Shown: one piece after another, positions 8,461 through 17,926 of the stretch
How positions within the stretch are numbered: position 1 is the first letter of the stretch
Layout of the letters: every line of letters starts with the position of its first letter
NCBI GenBank assembly: GCA_964351195.1
Contig: CAYGNI010000001.1
Coordinates: 1 to 64,000, forward strand
Reading direction: 5' to 3'
Origin: TMED27 sp964351195
GTDB lineage: Bacteria > Pseudomonadota > Alphaproteobacteria > Micavibrionales > Micavibrionaceae
DNA: 64,000 nucleotides
Position numbers and translations under genes: made by a program
Notes under the pieces: model-generated
Database searches by the model: none
Told to the model about the DNA's origin: nothing
The model's input: only the letters and a program-made list of their open reading frames with translations

Positions 8461-8837
8461 TGGCACGCGTTAAAGGTGGACCAAGAGCACACGCTCGTCA
8501 CAGAAAAGTTATCAAAGCTGCTAAAGGCTACTACGGACGCCGGAAGAATTGCTTCCGCACCGCAGTCCAGGCCGTTGAAAAAGCTGGTCAGTACGCATAT
8601 CGCGACCGCCGCAACAAAAAGCGTAATTTCCGCGCCTTGTGGATTCAACGTATCAACGCCGCCGCACGCTTGCATGACATGACGTACTCAACATTTATGC
8701 ACGGCCTGAAGCTTACAGGCATCGAATTGGACCGCAAAGTTCTCTCCGAGATCGCAATCCACGACGAAGCTGGCTTTGCCGCTATCGCAAAGCAAGCGGC
8801 TGATGCCCTTGCAAAGGCCGAGAAAAAAGCCGCTTAA
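8460..8837 (+). CDS. rplT: 50S ribosomal protein L20
   Basis: The 125-residue L20 has the conserved start MARVKGG and the segments RHRKVIKAAKGYYGRRK and ALWIQRINAAAR. L20 binds 23S rRNA early in assembly and often represses its own operon. It overlaps rpmI by one base. The operon is closed by the terminator at 8864-8890, so pheS is probably transcribed separately or by read-through. Confidence 0.97.
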   Translation: MARVKGGPRAHARHRKVIKAAKGYYGRRKNCFRTAVQAVEKAGQYAYRDRRNKKRNFRALWIQRINAAARLHDMTYSTFMHGLKLTGIELDRKVLSEIAIHDEAGFAAIAKQAADALAKAEKKAA

Positions 8838-8863
8838 GCGAAAATAAAACGAATTTTAAGAAG

Positions 8864-8890
8864 CGGCCTCATACTTTGAGGCCGTTTTTT
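8864..8890 (+). terminator. Rho-independent terminator after rplT
   Basis: An 8-bp perfect stem CGGCCTCA/TGAGGCCG (8864-8871 with 8877-8884) is followed by six T. Confidence 0.9.
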
Positions 8891-8929
8891 ATTGAGCTGC
8901 CCTCAAACATCCTTTAAAACCAAAACATT

Positions 8930-10033
8930 ATGACCGATATAGCTGCATTAAAAACCGAATTGACCGCCGAAATCGCGGCCGCCAATGATCTCAAAGCCCT
9001 CGATGACGTGCGTGTCACCGTGCTGGGGAAAAAGGGCCGCATCACCGATATCATGAAGACTTTGGGCGGTATGGACCCCGAAGAGCGCAAGACCAAGGGC
9101 CAGGCGCTCAATGCGCTGAAAGACGAGATTGCCGATCTCATCAAAAGCCAGGAGCGCGCCCTGAAAAAACAAGACATGGATCAGCGTCTCTCAACCGAAA
9201 TCGCCGACATCACGCTCTCTTCGCGTCCCGAGCAAAAGGGCACAATCCACCCGATTTCCCAGACCATTGAAGAGATGGTCAGTATTTTCGGTGCCATGGG
9301 CTTCAAAGTCGCAGAAGGCCCCGATATCGAAGACGACTGGCACAACTTCACCGCGCTGAACTTCCCGCCCGGCCACCCGGCGCGCGAGATGCAGGATACG
9401 TTTTTCTTGCCCGAGGACAAAAATGAGAGTGACCCTGAACGTGCAAAAAAGCTGCTCCGTACGCATACCTCATCCGTGCAGATCCGCCACATGGTGGATA
9501 ACAAACCACCAATCAAAACCATCTGTTTCGGGCGCACATACCGCTCCGATTACGATATGACCCACACACCGATGTTCCACCAGATGGAATGCCTCTATGT
9601 CGACAAAGGCGTCACCATGGCGCATCTCAAAGGCTGTCTGACCGATTTCGTACGCGCCTTTTTCAAAATGGATGACCTGCCCGTGCGCTTCCGGCCCAGC
9701 TTCTTTCCGTTCGTGGAACCGGGCGCGGAGGTTGATATCGGCTATATTAAAAAACCCGATGGCGGCATTAAGCTCGGCAAAGCCGGAAAAGGCGAAGAAC
9801 AAAAATGGATGGAAATTTTGGGCTCCGGTATGGTGCATCCGAATGTGCTTAAGAATTGCGGTATAGACCCCGAAGAATACCAAGGCTTTGCGTTTGGCAC
9901 AGGAATTGAGCGCCCGGCCATGCTGAAATACGGCATCCCTGATTTACGGACCTTCTTCGAAAGCGACACGCGCTGGCTCTCCCATTACGGCTTCGACCCG
10001 CTCAAACGCCCCAACGCCGCCCACAACGCATGA
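8930..10033 (+). CDS. pheS: Phenylalanine-tRNA ligase alpha subunit
   Basis: The 367-residue catalytic subunit is a class II synthetase that charges tRNA-Phe in an alpha2beta2 enzyme. It has an N-terminal coiled coil (residues 1-95). Motif 2 is RTYRSDYDMTHTPMFHQME and motif 3 is FAFGTGIERPAMLKYGI. Length is close to other bacterial PheS. No clear ribosome site precedes the ATG. Its stop overlaps the next start by four bases (ATGA). The partner gene pheT lies 2.5 kb downstream, separated by two unrelated genes. Confidence 0.97.
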   Translation: MTDIAALKTELTAEIAAANDLKALDDVRVTVLGKKGRITDIMKTLGGMDPEERKTKGQALNALKDEIADLIKSQERALKKQDMDQRLSTEIADITLSSRPEQKGTIHPISQTIEEMVSIFGAMGFKVAEGPDIEDDWHNFTALNFPPGHPAREMQDTFFLPEDKNESDPERAKKLLRTHTSSVQIRHMVDNKPPIKTICFGRTYRSDYDMTHTPMFHQMECLYVDKGVTMAHLKGCLTDFVRAFFKMDDLPVRFRPSFFPFVEPGAEVDIGYIKKPDGGIKLGKAGKGEEQKWMEILGSGMVHPNVLKNCGIDPEEYQGFAFGTGIERPAMLKYGIPDLRTFFESDTRWLSHYGFDPLKRPNAAHNA

Positions 10034-10461
10034 ACATCCGCCCGGTAAACCCCGAAGATTTCCCCGAATGGCTGACCCTGTGGAATGCCAATAATCAGGG
10101 CCACAAAAACGAAGAGCTCACGACCACGACATGGATGCGCCTGAACGATCCCGCCGTGCCTGTCTTCGCATTGGTTGCGCAGAGTGATGATACGCTGATC
10201 GGGCTTTTGCAATATATCGTCCACCCAACCACGGGCAGCATCGATCCCGTATGCTATATGCAAGACGTGTTTGTTGATCCTGCGCAGCGCAAAAAAGGCA
10301 TAGCCCGCGCCATGATCAAGGAGTTGGAAAAAATCGCTAAGCGCGAGAAATGGGCGCGGCTATACTGGCTCGCCGAGGCGGAAAACGAACCCGCTCAGGC
10401 CCTCTACAAAACCCTTGGCCATAAGATGAATTTCACACTCTACATTTTGCCGGTGGATTAA
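10030..10461 (+). CDS. GNAT-family N-acetyltransferase
   Basis: This 143-residue GCN5-related acetyltransferase has the acetyl-CoA loop VFVDPAQRKKGIARAMIKEL and the C-terminal strand ARLYWLAEAENEPAQALYKTLG. Members acetylate amino groups on small molecules, peptides or ribosomal proteins; the substrate cannot be told here. It is coupled to pheS by a four-base overlap, so it is probably co-transcribed. Its 3' end overlaps the convergent gene by four bases. Confidence 0.88.
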   Translation: MNIRPVNPEDFPEWLTLWNANNQGHKNEELTTTTWMRLNDPAVPVFALVAQSDDTLIGLLQYIVHPTTGSIDPVCYMQDVFVDPAQRKKGIARAMIKELEKIAKREKWARLYWLAEAENEPAQALYKTLGHKMNFTLYILPVD

Positions 10462-12389
10462 GACCCCATGCCAAAAGTTTGGTTGTTTTGAGGTAACAAA
10501 GCCTGAACCATTTCTTCGGATGTTGGGCCGTGAGCATTGCCAAATTGTGATGACAATGCATGTGGCTGATCCCTGTCCATGCGCGCCGCCGCAACGTAAT
10601 ATCTATTCGCCAGAGATTCATCCCATCTATCAGGGACAGCGCCTTGCGGGCCATACGTGGTATCATGACCCAGTTCTAGTTTTTGTTCCATCTGGGTCAT
10701 CAAATCAGGCGTAATAATTCCTGTTGGTTGCATGCCCAGAGCCGTTTGAATGGCAATAACCGCCGCTTCGGTTTTGGGACCAAAATACCCATCCGTACCA
10801 GACGGAGTTTTACTTGTTCCCAAGTCAACATCCTGAAGTCCCAATCGCTGCGCAAGTTCGTTGGCGTTTTGCTGAAATTCCTGAACAATCGGGTTGAACT
10901 CATAAGGCGGCGGATCAATGGCATATGCATATTCCGGCTGTGATGGCGGTTGCGGCGCTGGCTCCGGTGTAGGCCTTGGCGCTGGGGCAGGGGAAACAAC
11001 AACCGGTGCCGGGTCTGGTGTAGGATTAGGTTCGGGTTGCGTAACAACCGGCGCTGGCTGCGGACGATCTGGCGGCACATCCCAGATATTGGAGTATGCT
11101 GAGGTTGGAACTGAAGGAAGATTGATATCCGTCACATCTTTAAACTCAAAATTACCGTCTGGAAGTTTTGTGACAAGTATATCCTTGTCGCCGTTATCGC
11201 TCTTAAAGACAATACTATCGCCGTCTTTGATCTCTTCATATGTCGCGACATGCGCGTTATAGTCTAAACGCAAATACATTTTTTCATGCAACAATAGTTT
11301 CGCGTCAAGGGCCTCTTGGCGAATTGCTATGAGAGGGTCATTTTCATTGGGCGTTACTGGCGGAATTGTGACTGTCTGTGTTTGCCCTTGGTTGTAAATA
11401 GCAACGTAATGATTATATTCTGCGTATTTGTTGTTACGCGAAAATTGATTTTGTGAATTCCCAAGGGTATCGTAAGCACCATTACTGATTGCACTCAGAC
11501 GGCTTGTATACGTTCCGTCTTCTCCCGCAGCATCCCAAGACCCATATACAGCAAGGTCATAGTTATCCTTGAATCCATAGGAATTAAAAGTTTTACCTGC
11601 AATGATCTCGACAAAATTAGCGTCTGTGATGCGATAGGAATCATTGCCATAGCGACTATCCGGATCAGCGGTCGCTTCAAAGACGTTGCCTGTAACAGAT
11701 GATAAAACATAAGCATGACCTCCTACACCGCCTGAGCTAGGCCCAAAAAAAACTCCGCCGGTCGTATAAAAATAATTGCCTGCAAATTTTAAGTTATCGG
11801 GGCTGGGGTCGTTGCCCGCAAGAAACGTATTTTCGACCGCCTGCATGAGTGTGCCTTCAACAACTGACATCGCCTCACAATCAAATTCTACTTTTTGGCT
11901 CCCGTTCAAAATATCTTCGTTAAGATCGTTGAGGCGGTCGGGTCTGATTTCTGTTTGACTGCCATCTACATGTTGATCGCCTTCAAGACGATATGTGCCG
12001 AGACCTTGAATTTTATTGAGCTCTTCAGATGTTATCTGGCTGAGTTTGGCTTCCCATTTAATCCTGTCCCCTTCGCTCCAATTCGGATCTTGTAATAGGG
12101 CTTGCATTTCCGGATCATTTTGAATGCGTTCAATGGTATTGTGCCTTACGGTTTCCAGAGCGCTTGTAAAAGGGTCGTGGGGCTCATATCCGTCTTGACC
12201 AAAAGGCACAGGGCTATTGCCAAAATCTATGTATTGATCTCCACCATACATTGTATCCTTCGGATCATGGGGTACTGTTCCATGTTGAAGGGTATAATTG
12301 AACGATACAGCCTGATATCCGCTACCAAGCGTAATTAATTGTTGATCAGCGAATTCAATACCAACTTGTGATAATGGTGATTTTGCCAT
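10458..12389 (-). CDS. Large protein with a putative papain/transglutaminase-like region, Pro-rich linker and peptidoglycan-binding domain
   Basis: The start at 12389 (MAKSPLSQVG) is used because AGAGGA precedes it; the longer form lacks one. The protein has 643 residues. Near its middle lie FDCEAMSVVEGTLMQA, GGHAYVLSSVTGN and VFEATADPDS. The order Cys (helix start), His (strand), Asp matches the active-site layout of transglutaminase-like cysteine enzymes; this is inference. A linker of about 50 residues rich in Pro/Ala/Glu follows. Then comes a PG_binding_1-like helical domain (GYFGPKTEAAVIAIQTALGM). No Sec signal peptide is visible, so export, if any, uses another route. It sits antisense between pheS and pheT. 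Confidence 0.75.
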   Translation of the reverse strand: MAKSPLSQVGIEFADQQLITLGSGYQAVSFNYTLQHGTVPHDPKDTMYGGDQYIDFGNSPVPFGQDGYEPHDPFTSALETVRHNTIERIQNDPEMQALLQDPNWSEGDRIKWEAKLSQITSEELNKIQGLGTYRLEGDQHVDGSQTEIRPDRLNDLNEDILNGSQKVEFDCEAMSVVEGTLMQAVENTFLAGNDPSPDNLKFAGNYFYTTGGVFFGPSSGGVGGHAYVLSSVTGNVFEATADPDSRYGNDSYRITDANFVEIIAGKTFNSYGFKDNYDLAVYGSWDAAGEDGTYTSRLSAISNGAYDTLGNSQNQFSRNNKYAEYNHYVAIYNQGQTQTVTIPPVTPNENDPLIAIRQEALDAKLLLHEKMYLRLDYNAHVATYEEIKDGDSIVFKSDNGDKDILVTKLPDGNFEFKDVTDINLPSVPTSAYSNIWDVPPDRPQPAPVVTQPEPNPTPDPAPVVVSPAPAPRPTPEPAPQPPSQPEYAYAIDPPPYEFNPIVQEFQQNANELAQRLGLQDVDLGTSKTPSGTDGYFGPKTEAAVIAIQTALGMQPTGIITPDLMTQMEQKLELGHDTTYGPQGAVPDRWDESLANRYYVAAARMDRDQPHALSSQFGNAHGPTSEEMVQALLPQNNQTFGMGS

Positions 12390-12522
12390 GCTTTTGAGTC
12401 CTCTATACCTTACACACATATAAATTACGGAAAATTAGTTAATAATTTGTCAAATTCCCGCCTTATGCGTTGTTTTTTCTGCCAAATCCGTTAAAAATGG
12501 CCGTTGATTGGGAGACAATACG

Positions 12523-14928
12523 ATGAAATTCACGCTGAGCTGGCTTCAGCAGCCATTACAGACAAATGCGGATCTGGATGAAATTTCCAACACCCTGACG
12601 GCGATTGGTTTGGAGGTTGAAGAAATCACCGATAACGCAGCGAAATATGCGCCGTTTACCGTGGCGTATGTTGAAAAGGCGGAAAAACATCCCGATGCGG
12701 ACAAGCTTCAGGTTTGCACCGTCAAAACAAAAGACGGCGTACAGCAGATCGTTTGCGGCGCGCCCAATGCCCGCGCGGGTATGAAAGCGATTTTTGCGCC
12801 TGAAGGCACGTATATCCCTGGCCTTGATGTGACGCTCAAAAAAGCCAATATCCGCGGCGTAGAGAGCTGCGGCATGCTGGTCTCGGAAAAAGAGATGGAG
12901 CTTTCGGACGAGCATAAAGGCATTATTGAGGTTGATGAAAAATTCGAGATCGGCACGCCGATGGCTGAAGTTTACGGACTTGATGACGCGGTTATTGATG
13001 TCTCGCTCACACCCAACCGCGCGGATTGCGCAGGCGTATACGGTATTGCCCGTGATCTCGCCGCTGCTGGCCTTGGGACACTCAATCCCGTCAAAGCCGC
13101 GCCCGTTAAAGGCACATTCAAATCCAAGATCGGCGTTACAATAGAAGATGAAGGCTGCGCGCAGTTTTTAGGGCGCGAGTTTCGCGGCGTGAAGAACGGC
13201 CCCTCGCCCGCATGGCTGCAAAATCTTTTGAAAAGCGTTGGCCTGCGCCCGATTTCCGCGCTGGTGGATATCACGAATTTCATCTCTTTGGATCATGCCC
13301 GCCCGCTGCATGTCTATGACGTAGATAAGCTCAAAGGCAACATCGCCGTGCGCGCGACCAAAGACGGCGAGACATTCGACGCACTGAACGACAAATCCTA
13401 CACCGTGCAGGACGGCGCGATCGGCATTTACGACGATAGCGGACTTTTGGGTCTTGGCGGGATTGTCGGCGGCGTATCGAGCGGCTGCACGGAGCAGACC
13501 ACAAACGTCTTCCTTGAAGCCGCGTATTTCGAGCCGTCACGCATTGCGCGCGCGGGGCGCGATCACGCCATCACGAGCGATGCGCGTTATCGTTTTGAAC
13601 GCGGGGTTGATCCGGAATTCACACGCACGGGCCTTGAGCTCGCTACACAGATGATCCTTGATATCTGCGCCACGGACTCTACAGAAGCCAGCGAGATTGT
13701 TGAAGCGGGCGCGACGCCGAAATGGCAGCGCGACATTGATTACGATCCTGCCTATGTGCAGCAATTGATCGGCCTTGATGTTTCCGCCGGCCAGCAAAAG
13801 CAGATCCTCGAAGACCTAGGCTTTCATGTGCAGGTTGATAAAGGCTTTGTGGTATCCCCGCCGAGCTGGCGCGGTGATATCGAAGGCAAAGCGGATATTG
13901 CCGAAGAGATCATCCGCATTGTCGGGTTTGATAACATTCCCGCCGTTTCTGTCACAGCCGAGAACGCAACGCCGCAGCCTGCGGAAACACCGCTACTCAG
14001 CAAGACCCGCATGAGCCGCGCGGCCTTGTGTGCGCGCGGTTTGCAGGAATGCGTGACCTGGTCGTTCCTCTCGCGCGATGAAGCCATAGCGTTTGGCGCG
14101 AATGATAACGCGATTGCGGCGCTGACCCTGCAAAACGCTATTTCTTCGGAAATGGATGTGATGCGCCCCTCGATCCTGCCCAATTTGATTGCGGCGGCGG
14201 GGCGTAATGCGGCGCGGGGATATCCGAATGTTGCGCTGTGCGAAGTGGGTCCCGTTTTTGAAAGTCCGCGCCCTGAAGGGCAAGCCATTCTTGCAGCGGG
14301 TATTCGCGCAGGAGCGAATGCGGAGCGTCATTGGGCGGATGCAAATTCCGCGCGCGCCGTTGACCTCTATGATGCAAAAGCGGATGCGATGGCTGCGCTT
14401 GAAGCCTGCGGCATGCCTGCGGGTTCGGGGCGGATCACCCGCGATGCGGCGGAGTATTTCCATCCTGGCCGCTCCGGCGCTATTCGCCTTGGCAAAACCA
14501 TCATCGCGCAATTTGGCGAAATCCACCCCGCCGTGCTCGAAGAGCTGGATGTTAAGGGGCCGATTGTCGGCTTCGAAGTGTTCCTTGAGAATATCCCTGA
14601 GCCCAAAAAGCGCGGCACAGAAAAGGCGTTCCTCGCCCTGCCCCCGCTGCAGGCGCTCACGCGCGATTTCGCGTTCCTCGTGGATGATAGCGTTGAAAGC
14701 AAGGACATCATCAAATCCGCGATGGCGGCGGATAAAAAGCTGATCACCGAGGCCAGCGTCTTTGACGTATATAAAGGCAAGGGCGTGGAGGACGGCAAGA
14801 AATCGGTCGCGCTGTCTATCACCATCCAGCCTTTGGATGAAACCCTGACGGATGAGCAGATCGAAGCGCTTATGAAAGCCGTGAGCGAAAGCGTGCAGTC
14901 CAGCACGGGCGGGGTTTTGCGGGGGTAG
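12523..14928 (+). CDS. pheT: Phenylalanine-tRNA ligase beta subunit
   Basis: The 801-residue beta subunit contains the N-terminal OB-fold tRNA-binding domain (FTVAYVEKAEKHPDADKLQVC), the B3/B4 editing domain (about 210-390; SLTPNRADCAGVYGIARD precedes it), B5 (about 400-470) and the C-terminal FDX-ACB anticodon-binding domain (LPPLQALTRDFAFLVDD). The editing domain removes mischarged Tyr. The ATG at 12523 is chosen over an upstream TTG because GGGAG lies nine bases before it. It stands apart from pheS, with its own upstream region of about 130 bp. Confidence 0.97.
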   Translation: MKFTLSWLQQPLQTNADLDEISNTLTAIGLEVEEITDNAAKYAPFTVAYVEKAEKHPDADKLQVCTVKTKDGVQQIVCGAPNARAGMKAIFAPEGTYIPGLDVTLKKANIRGVESCGMLVSEKEMELSDEHKGIIEVDEKFEIGTPMAEVYGLDDAVIDVSLTPNRADCAGVYGIARDLAAAGLGTLNPVKAAPVKGTFKSKIGVTIEDEGCAQFLGREFRGVKNGPSPAWLQNLLKSVGLRPISALVDITNFISLDHARPLHVYDVDKLKGNIAVRATKDGETFDALNDKSYTVQDGAIGIYDDSGLLGLGGIVGGVSSGCTEQTTNVFLEAAYFEPSRIARAGRDHAITSDARYRFERGVDPEFTRTGLELATQMILDICATDSTEASEIVEAGATPKWQRDIDYDPAYVQQLIGLDVSAGQQKQILEDLGFHVQVDKGFVVSPPSWRGDIEGKADIAEEIIRIVGFDNIPAVSVTAENATPQPAETPLLSKTRMSRAALCARGLQECVTWSFLSRDEAIAFGANDNAIAALTLQNAISSEMDVMRPSILPNLIAAAGRNAARGYPNVALCEVGPVFESPRPEGQAILAAGIRAGANAERHWADANSARAVDLYDAKADAMAALEACGMPAGSGRITRDAAEYFHPGRSGAIRLGKTIIAQFGEIHPAVLEELDVKGPIVGFEVFLENIPEPKKRGTEKAFLALPPLQALTRDFAFLVDDSVESKDIIKSAMAADKKLITEASVFDVYKGKGVEDGKKSVALSITIQPLDETLTDEQIEALMKAVSESVQSSTGGVLRG

Positions 14929-14998
14929 TTTTACTCCGTATCTGTTTTAGATTGACATAATAGAAAATATTGTCTTTATTTCCTGATAAAGGAAATTA

Positions 14999-16000
14999 AT
15001 GCGTATGCCTGCCCAAGAGCCCTTAACACTGTTCCAATCAATTATGGGGAAACCCAATTTGGAGCCCGAACAGACCATCACGTCTGGCGCGATTAATACT
15101 ATTTTTGTGTTTAGGCAAGACGGAAAAAGAGGGGTTTTGCGTGTAAGGACGGGGGAAGAAAATTTTATCTACGAAAAAGGCTTTTTTAAAGAACTGCTTC
15201 TCGAACATTTTCTTGCAAGCGCATTAACCGGCATAGATAACGCAGCACACAATCAAAAAGTTTTAGAAGAGGCGCTCGATGCTGCAAAACAAGGCGTTAT
15301 TCCAGAGCAGAAAAGCGGGGTCTTACCCGCACCGCTCGCAGTCGGAAAGATTCAAATGAATGGGCGCTCCACCCCCTGGATGCTGCAAGAATATGCGGAA
15401 GGACTTTTGATGGCGGGATCAAAGGATCGCGAGATCTGGAGAGAGCTGGGCCGCAAAATTGCTTTTTTGCATAGCTTTTCATTATCAAGCGCCGGACGCT
15501 TTGATGCCGAGGCCAGGGATTTATTATTTTCTCAGCATGTTAAAGCGGTTATTGATGAAATTGCTCAGAAAGCACCGTATGCATTAATGAGGAAGTTTGA
15601 AATTCAGTCCAGGCAAGAAGCCCCCTTCTCATTGTGTCACAACGACTTGCACCCTCTCAATATTGTCAGTGTAAAAAGTGGTTTGCATGTCTTAGACTGG
15701 GATAACGCTTCGATATCAGCCCCTATGCAAGATCTGGCTAAACTTCAAAGATGGACAAACATTGATGAACTTGGTTACTTGACCCCTGATGCTGATAAGT
15801 TTCAGGCATTCTTAGAGGGTTATAGGGAGATCGCTTCGCATGAAATTGATGATACGTTGTTGCAGCTTTACGAGCTTTTATTTTTATGCCGCGTCTACAG
15901 ATTTGAAGAAAAACGAGAAAATGCGGGAAGATCACCCCAAGCCCCACATCCTGCCAGCGACACATATAAGCAAAGAATAGCAGAGCTCTGTCAGGGTTAG
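14999..16000 (+). CDS. APH/choline-kinase-like phosphotransferase
   Basis: The 333-residue protein has the aminoglycoside-phosphotransferase/choline-kinase fold. The catalytic loop is FSLCHNDLHPLNIV (H-x-D-x4-N), and the metal-binding segment is LHVLDWDNASISAP. Members phosphorylate small molecules such as choline, homoserine or drugs; which one is not visible. AAAGGA precedes the chosen ATG; a second in-frame Met is two codons on. It overlaps the convergent fadD by four bases. Confidence 0.85.
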   Translation: MRMPAQEPLTLFQSIMGKPNLEPEQTITSGAINTIFVFRQDGKRGVLRVRTGEENFIYEKGFFKELLLEHFLASALTGIDNAAHNQKVLEEALDAAKQGVIPEQKSGVLPAPLAVGKIQMNGRSTPWMLQEYAEGLLMAGSKDREIWRELGRKIAFLHSFSLSSAGRFDAEARDLLFSQHVKAVIDEIAQKAPYALMRKFEIQSRQEAPFSLCHNDLHPLNIVSVKSGLHVLDWDNASISAPMQDLAKLQRWTNIDELGYLTPDADKFQAFLEGYREIASHEIDDTLLQLYELLFLCRVYRFEEKRENAGRSPQAPHPASDTYKQRIAELCQG

Positions 16001-17712
16001 GCGTTTTTATCTGTTTCCTGCGCCACAACATCCTTACGGCTTAGCTTGCCGATCATGGTTTTGGGCAAAGGTGCATCGCGGAACTCGATGCGTTTGGGCA
16101 ATTCGATGGTGGAGATTTTATCGGCTAAAAACGTTTTGAGATCCTCCACCGAAAGCTCGCGCCCCTCTTTCAGCTTAATCCATGCCTTCACGATCTCGCC
16201 GCGCTGCTTATCGGGCAGGCCTGCAACGATGCATTCCTCAACCGACGGGTGCTGGTAAATCGCTTCCTCGACATGGCGCGGATAAACATTATAGCCGTTG
16301 GTGATGATGAGGTCTTTGATGCGGTCGACAATAAAGATATAGCCGCGCTCATCCATGACCGCGACATCGCCCGTATGCAGCCGCAAGCCGCCATCGGGCG
16401 TTGCGCGCAGCACATCTTCGCTTTCCCTGGGTTTTTTGTAATAGCCCTTCATCACTTGGGGCCCGCGAATACACAGCTCGCCGCGCTCACCAATTGGCAT
16501 CGGCGTTTGTTTATCATCGCGGTCAATAATCTCGATCACGGTTTGCGGGATCGGCAGGCCAATGGAGCCCGCAACATTCTCCCCAAAGGGCGGGTTCACA
16601 GTCGCCACGGGCGTGGACTCCGTAAGGCCGTAACCTTCAAAAACCTTACAGCCCGTTTTTTCCTCGAACTTCTTTTTCACCTCAACGGGCAACGGCGCGC
16701 CGCCCGAGATGCAATAATCCAGAGATTTGAGATTAAATTTTGCCAGCTTTTTGTGGTTGTTGATCGCGTTATAAATCGCGGGGACACCCGCCATATATTG
16801 CGGCCTGCATTTGTGAATGAGCTTAAGAGCTTCATCAAGCTCAAAGCGCGGGATCGTGACGATCTCCATGCCCGCGAGCACAGCCATGTTCATGCATACG
16901 GTCATGGCGAAGACATGGAAGAACGGCAGCACGGCCAGCATTTTCTCATGCCCCCCATTCACATCTTTTTTCGGATCAGGGAAATTGGCGTAGCATTGCA
17001 CCGCGTTGGCGTGGATATTCGCATGGGTGAGCATCGCGCCCTTGGGCACGCCCGTCGTCCCGCCCGTATATTGCAAAACGGCAACGTCATTCAGCAAATC
17101 GATTTTGACCGGCGTCACCTTGCCGTCATTCTTGGTGAGATCCGCATACGATAAGATGCGCTTATTGAATGTAACACTGGCTTTATCTTTGGCCTTGAAA
17201 ATCGGAAACAGGATGTTTTTCGGGAACGGCAGGATATCGGTAAACGAACAGACGACAAGCTTTTTCAGCCGCGTATCCGAAAGCATTTTCACCGCTTTAT
17301 CCATGAGCAGCGTCAAATCTATGGTCACAAACACATCTGTATCGCTGTCTTCAATCTGATGGCGCAGCTCGCCCTCCGCATAGAGCGGATTAAAGTTCAC
17401 CACAGTGGCTCCGATTTTGAGAATCGCGTAATACGCGATGAGGAAATATGGGCAATTCGGTAGGAAAATCCCGACTTTGTCCCCCCGTTGTATGCCTTCT
17501 TTCTGTAATCCACAGGCAAATTTATCGATCTGTTGACCCAGTTCCTCCCATGTATAAGTGGTTCCATTCCCCATAAAATCAAAGGCCGTCTCATCGGGCC
17601 TTTTCGCGCGTGTTGATTCGAAAACATCAACCATGGATTGCGCAGAAATGGTCATATTCCAGTCAGGTTTGGGGGGATAATTTTTCAGCCAAGGATAATC
17701 GAATGTGGTCAT
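15997..17712 (-). CDS. fadD: Long-chain fatty acid-CoA ligase
   Basis: The 571-residue acyl-adenylate-forming enzyme activates fatty acids to acyl-CoA using ATP. The AMP-binding P-loop is YTGGTTGVPKGA. Other motifs are GYGLTESTPVATVNP, LHTGDVAVMDERGYIFIVDRIKD and the C-terminal catalytic lysine in PKTMIGKLSRKD. The length and N-terminal 40 residues match FadD proteins. It is monocistronic; other AMP-ligases are possible, but the FadD-type signature is strong. Confidence 0.9.
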   Translation of the reverse strand: MTTFDYPWLKNYPPKPDWNMTISAQSMVDVFESTRAKRPDETAFDFMGNGTTYTWEELGQQIDKFACGLQKEGIQRGDKVGIFLPNCPYFLIAYYAILKIGATVVNFNPLYAEGELRHQIEDSDTDVFVTIDLTLLMDKAVKMLSDTRLKKLVVCSFTDILPFPKNILFPIFKAKDKASVTFNKRILSYADLTKNDGKVTPVKIDLLNDVAVLQYTGGTTGVPKGAMLTHANIHANAVQCYANFPDPKKDVNGGHEKMLAVLPFFHVFAMTVCMNMAVLAGMEIVTIPRFELDEALKLIHKCRPQYMAGVPAIYNAINNHKKLAKFNLKSLDYCISGGAPLPVEVKKKFEEKTGCKVFEGYGLTESTPVATVNPPFGENVAGSIGLPIPQTVIEIIDRDDKQTPMPIGERGELCIRGPQVMKGYYKKPRESEDVLRATPDGGLRLHTGDVAVMDERGYIFIVDRIKDLIITNGYNVYPRHVEEAIYQHPSVEECIVAGLPDKQRGEIVKAWIKLKEGRELSVEDLKTFLADKISTIELPKRIEFRDAPLPKTMIGKLSRKDVVAQETDKNA

Positions 17713-17926
17713 ATGAAAGCCTTATGTTGCTCATTATATTGTATTTTAAAGTGCCGATGATTGCAAAAGATCTGATTTCATAAACTTTATATTATGGCTG
17801 GATTTATCCATAAATTTATTCCATTATGATATTTCTTACACTGCGTTCGTAGTAAAACTTCTTCTTGAGTAAAATTATCTGAGTTCTGTTATATCTCTGA
17901 GTCAATAAACACTAAGGAATTCAATT

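Noticed and set aside
16249..17154. 301-codon plus-strand frame opposite fadD
   Set aside because: It is fully antisense to a clear FadD gene and rich in His/Arg, typical of a shadow frame in a GC-rich gene.
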